From positions 1 to 9,941 of the forward strand of contig JALOCI010000078.1 of the NCBI GenBank assembly GCA_023227835.1: a stretch of 9,941 nucleotides of DNA, given 5' to 3'. Within the stretch, counting starts at the first letter, position 1; every line of letters starts with the position of its first letter. Of the stretch, positions 8,126 through 9,941 are shown one piece after another. This DNA comes from Bacteroidales bacterium (GTDB lineage Bacteria > Bacteroidota > Bacteroidia > Bacteroidales > UBA932). A model generated the notes under the pieces. That model searched no databases. It saw only the letters and a list, made by a program, of their open reading frames with translations, and was not told the DNA's origin. Both the position numbers and the translations under genes were made by a program.

Positions 8126-9941
8126 TATCAGCAAAATTGGATAAAATAATAAATACATGTAAGCCGGAAGAGCGGAAGTGGCTTATAAGATCTAATGAGA
8201 TTGCCTCGGCAAGTCTTTCAGGTATACTCAGAGGTAACGGCTCTCCATTTATGGATCATGTGATTGCAGTAGCTGAGATTGTAGCTTTTGAAATAGGCCT
8301 CTCCTCAGAAGCGATTGCGGCTGTTTTCCTCCATGAGGCATCCAGATCCAATAACACACTTCTGGAAGATTACCGTAAGGATTTTAATGAGGAGATTATC
8401 TCTATTGCTCAGAGCCTTAATAAGATTTCAGAGATTGAACCTAAGGATACCGGTCTTAGATCTGACAATTATCGAAGATTAATCGTATCATACTCTCATG
8501 ACCCGAGGGTAAGTCTTATAAAGCTTGCCGACAGACTTGAAGTTATGCGAAGCCTGGACTTTTTTTCTAAATCAAAGCAGGCAAAGAAAGCGACGGAGAC
8601 TCTGTTATTGTATGCACCTCTTGCTCATCAGCTGGGCCTTTATAACCTGAAAAGCGAGATGGAAGATCTCTCTTTCAAGTACACTGATCCTGAACAATAC
8701 CGTTTTATCACAAATAAACTCAAAGCCGGGGAACAGGACCGTAAAAGGCTGATGGATATATTTGTAAAGCCGATTGAACTGAGTTTAAAAAAAGCTCACA
8801 TACAATACAAATTAAAAAGCAGGACAAAGACAGCATATTCAATATGGAAAAAAATGCAGGCTCAGCAGATTCCGTTTGAAGGTGTTGCAGATATTTTCGC
8901 CATAAGGATTATAATTGATGCGCAACCGGAAAGAGAACAGGAGCTTTGCTGGAAGGTATACTCTGTAGTAACAGAGCATTATCAGCCGGACACATCCCGC
9001 CTGAGAGATTGGATAACAGTTCCTAAAGCAAATGGCTATGAATCTCTTCATACCACAGTTACAACACAGAATAATCAAAGGATTGAGGTTCAGATAAGGA
9101 GTGTCAGGATGGATGATGTTGCGGAAAACGGACATGCATCACACTGGTCATACAAAGGTGTAAAGAATGATGAAGGACTTAATGCATGGTTGGGAGGAGT
9201 TAAAAGTCTGCTTGAATCGCAGGATAAAAAGCCTGAAAATCAATTTCTTGATTTTGTAATCAATGATATATTCGTTTTCACGCCTGACGGAGATCTGCGT
9301 AAACTTCCGTCAGGATCCAGTGTATTGGATTTCGCCTTTGACATACATACAAACTTAGGTTTAAAGTGTTCCGGTGCAAAGATTAATGGCAAGCCGGGTT
9401 CAATCAGGGAGAAGCTGAAGACAGGTGATGTTGTCGAGATAATGAGCAGCAAGAACCAGAAGCCTTCAAGCGACTGGCTGAATTGTGTAGTATCATCCAA
9501 GGCAAAGGCAAAGATAAAACAGAAAATCAAAGAGGAAGAAGGAAAACAAATCCAGGCAGGTAAAGAACTGTTTGAAAGGAGAATGTCAAACTGGAAGCTT
9601 GAGATTAGCGATGATCTTCTTAACTATCTTGTTAAACATTACAAATACAAGACCATAGGTGAGTTTTACGCCGCTCTTGCCGATAACAGGGTTGATATTA
9701 TTGATGTAAAGGCTCAGATATCATCCAGAGAGAACAGGCAGGAGACCGAACTTAAAGATACGGTTTCTTCGCAAGTATTAAGACATCCGCAAAAGGAGGT
9801 CAATACTTCTGATTTTCTCATTATTGATGAAAAACTCAATAATGTGGGATTCAAACTTTCAAAATGCTGCAACCCGATTATGGGAGATGAGGTGTTTGGT
9901 TTCGTGACTATAAAGGAGGGTGTAAAGATTCATCGTATAGG
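8122..9941 (+). CDS. relA: RelA/SpoT (p)ppGpp synthetase with degenerate hydrolase domain, 3' end outside window
   Basis: This is a long RelA/SpoT homologue that makes the stringent-response alarmone (p)ppGpp from ATP and GTP or GDP, probably on stalled ribosomes. The visible part is 606 codons of an expected roughly 730-750. The N-terminal HD hydrolase domain (about 25-180) is degenerate: H46, H71 and D137 remain, but the HDxxED signature reads HEASRS (71-76), and LADRLHN reads LADRLEV (135-141). The synthetase domain (about 215-345) looks intact: RTKTAYS at 234-240, D257 in ADIFAIRI, RLRD at 293-296, NGYESLHTTV with Y306, and E322 in EVQIR. A TGS domain starts near 382 (DIFVFTPDGD), followed by a helical region and a zinc-finger domain with C582-C583 (SKCCNPIMGDE). 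The ACT/RRM domain lies beyond the edge. I infer a synthetase-only enzyme. The ATG overlaps the uvrB stop (ATGA). Family is certain; loss of hydrolysis is inferred from alignment from memory. Confidence 0.95.
   Translation, partial: MISAKLDKIINTCKPEERKWLIRSNEIASASLSGILRGNGSPFMDHVIAVAEIVAFEIGLSSEAIAAVFLHEASRSNNTLLEDYRKDFNEEIISIAQSLNKISEIEPKDTGLRSDNYRRLIVSYSHDPRVSLIKLADRLEVMRSLDFFSKSKQAKKATETLLLYAPLAHQLGLYNLKSEMEDLSFKYTDPEQYRFITNKLKAGEQDRKRLMDIFVKPIELSLKKAHIQYKLKSRTKTAYSIWKKMQAQQIPFEGVADIFAIRIIIDAQPEREQELCWKVYSVVTEHYQPDTSRLRDWITVPKANGYESLHTTVTTQNNQRIEVQIRSVRMDDVAENGHASHWSYKGVKNDEGLNAWLGGVKSLLESQDKKPENQFLDFVINDIFVFTPDGDLRKLPSGSSVLDFAFDIHTNLGLKCSGAKINGKPGSIREKLKTGDVVEIMSSKNQKPSSDWLNCVVSSKAKAKIKQKIKEEEGKQIQAGKELFERRMSNWKLEISDDLLNYLVKHYKYKTIGEFYAALADNRVDIIDVKAQISSRENRQETELKDTVSSQVLRHPQKEVNTSDFLIIDEKLNNVGFKLSKCCNPIMGDEVFGFVTIKEGVKIHRI

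Noticed and set aside
8332..8349. Frameshift or sequencing error as the cause of the missing HDxxED motif in rel
   Set aside because: The frame continues smoothly on both sides with family-like residues (AVAEIV before, IKLADRL after), and the changes are substitutions spread over two motifs rather than a local scramble.
9240..9530. A 96-codon minus-strand reading frame inside rel, and similar antisense frames inside pheT, eno, amidase and uvrB
   Set aside because: Each lies opposite a strongly conserved gene, shows no recognisable domain and has no promoter; they are shadows of the real coding strand.

Overview
The window looks like ordinary chromosomal DNA from a member of the Bacteroidota, most likely of the order Bacteroidales. 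The evidence is threefold. No gene has a recognisable Shine-Dalgarno sequence, and leaders are A/T-rich instead. There are TAnnTTTG-type promoter boxes upstream of the amidase gene. The protein families also fit: a secreted multi-domain amidase with a Bacteroidota-style N-terminus, a UbiA-type prenyltransferase next to pheT, and a long RelA/SpoT protein. Base composition and codon use look even throughout. I see no mobile element, CRISPR array, tRNA or rRNA.

Layout from left to right: (1) The 3' nine-tenths of pheT, entering from the left edge, is followed after 11 bp by a UbiA-family membrane prenyltransferase. Both are on the plus strand and probably co-transcribed. (2) Positions 3144-3272 are a convergent intergenic gap holding one perfect 16-bp hairpin, probably a terminator shared by the prenyltransferase and enolase genes. 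(3) eno (enolase) lies on the minus strand, 3273-4544. (4) Positions 4545-4649 are a compact divergent promoter region with two exact TAnnTTTG boxes pointing right. (5) A tightly packed plus-strand operon follows: a secreted zinc-dependent N-acetylmuramoyl-L-alanine amidase, uvrB 5 bp later, then a long RelA/SpoT homologue whose ATG overlaps the uvrB stop codon. That last gene runs off the right edge before its C-terminal ACT domain.

The genes are mostly housekeeping: translation (pheT), quinone synthesis (ubiA family), glycolysis (eno), wall hydrolysis (amidase), nucleotide excision repair (uvrB) and (p)ppGpp signalling (rel). The most notable point is in the last gene. Its (p)ppGpp synthetase domain looks intact, but the catalytic signature of the N-terminal hydrolase domain is broken at several positions. 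This predicts a synthetase-only enzyme that needs a partner hydrolase elsewhere in the genome. I did not find a convincing new multi-gene system here.
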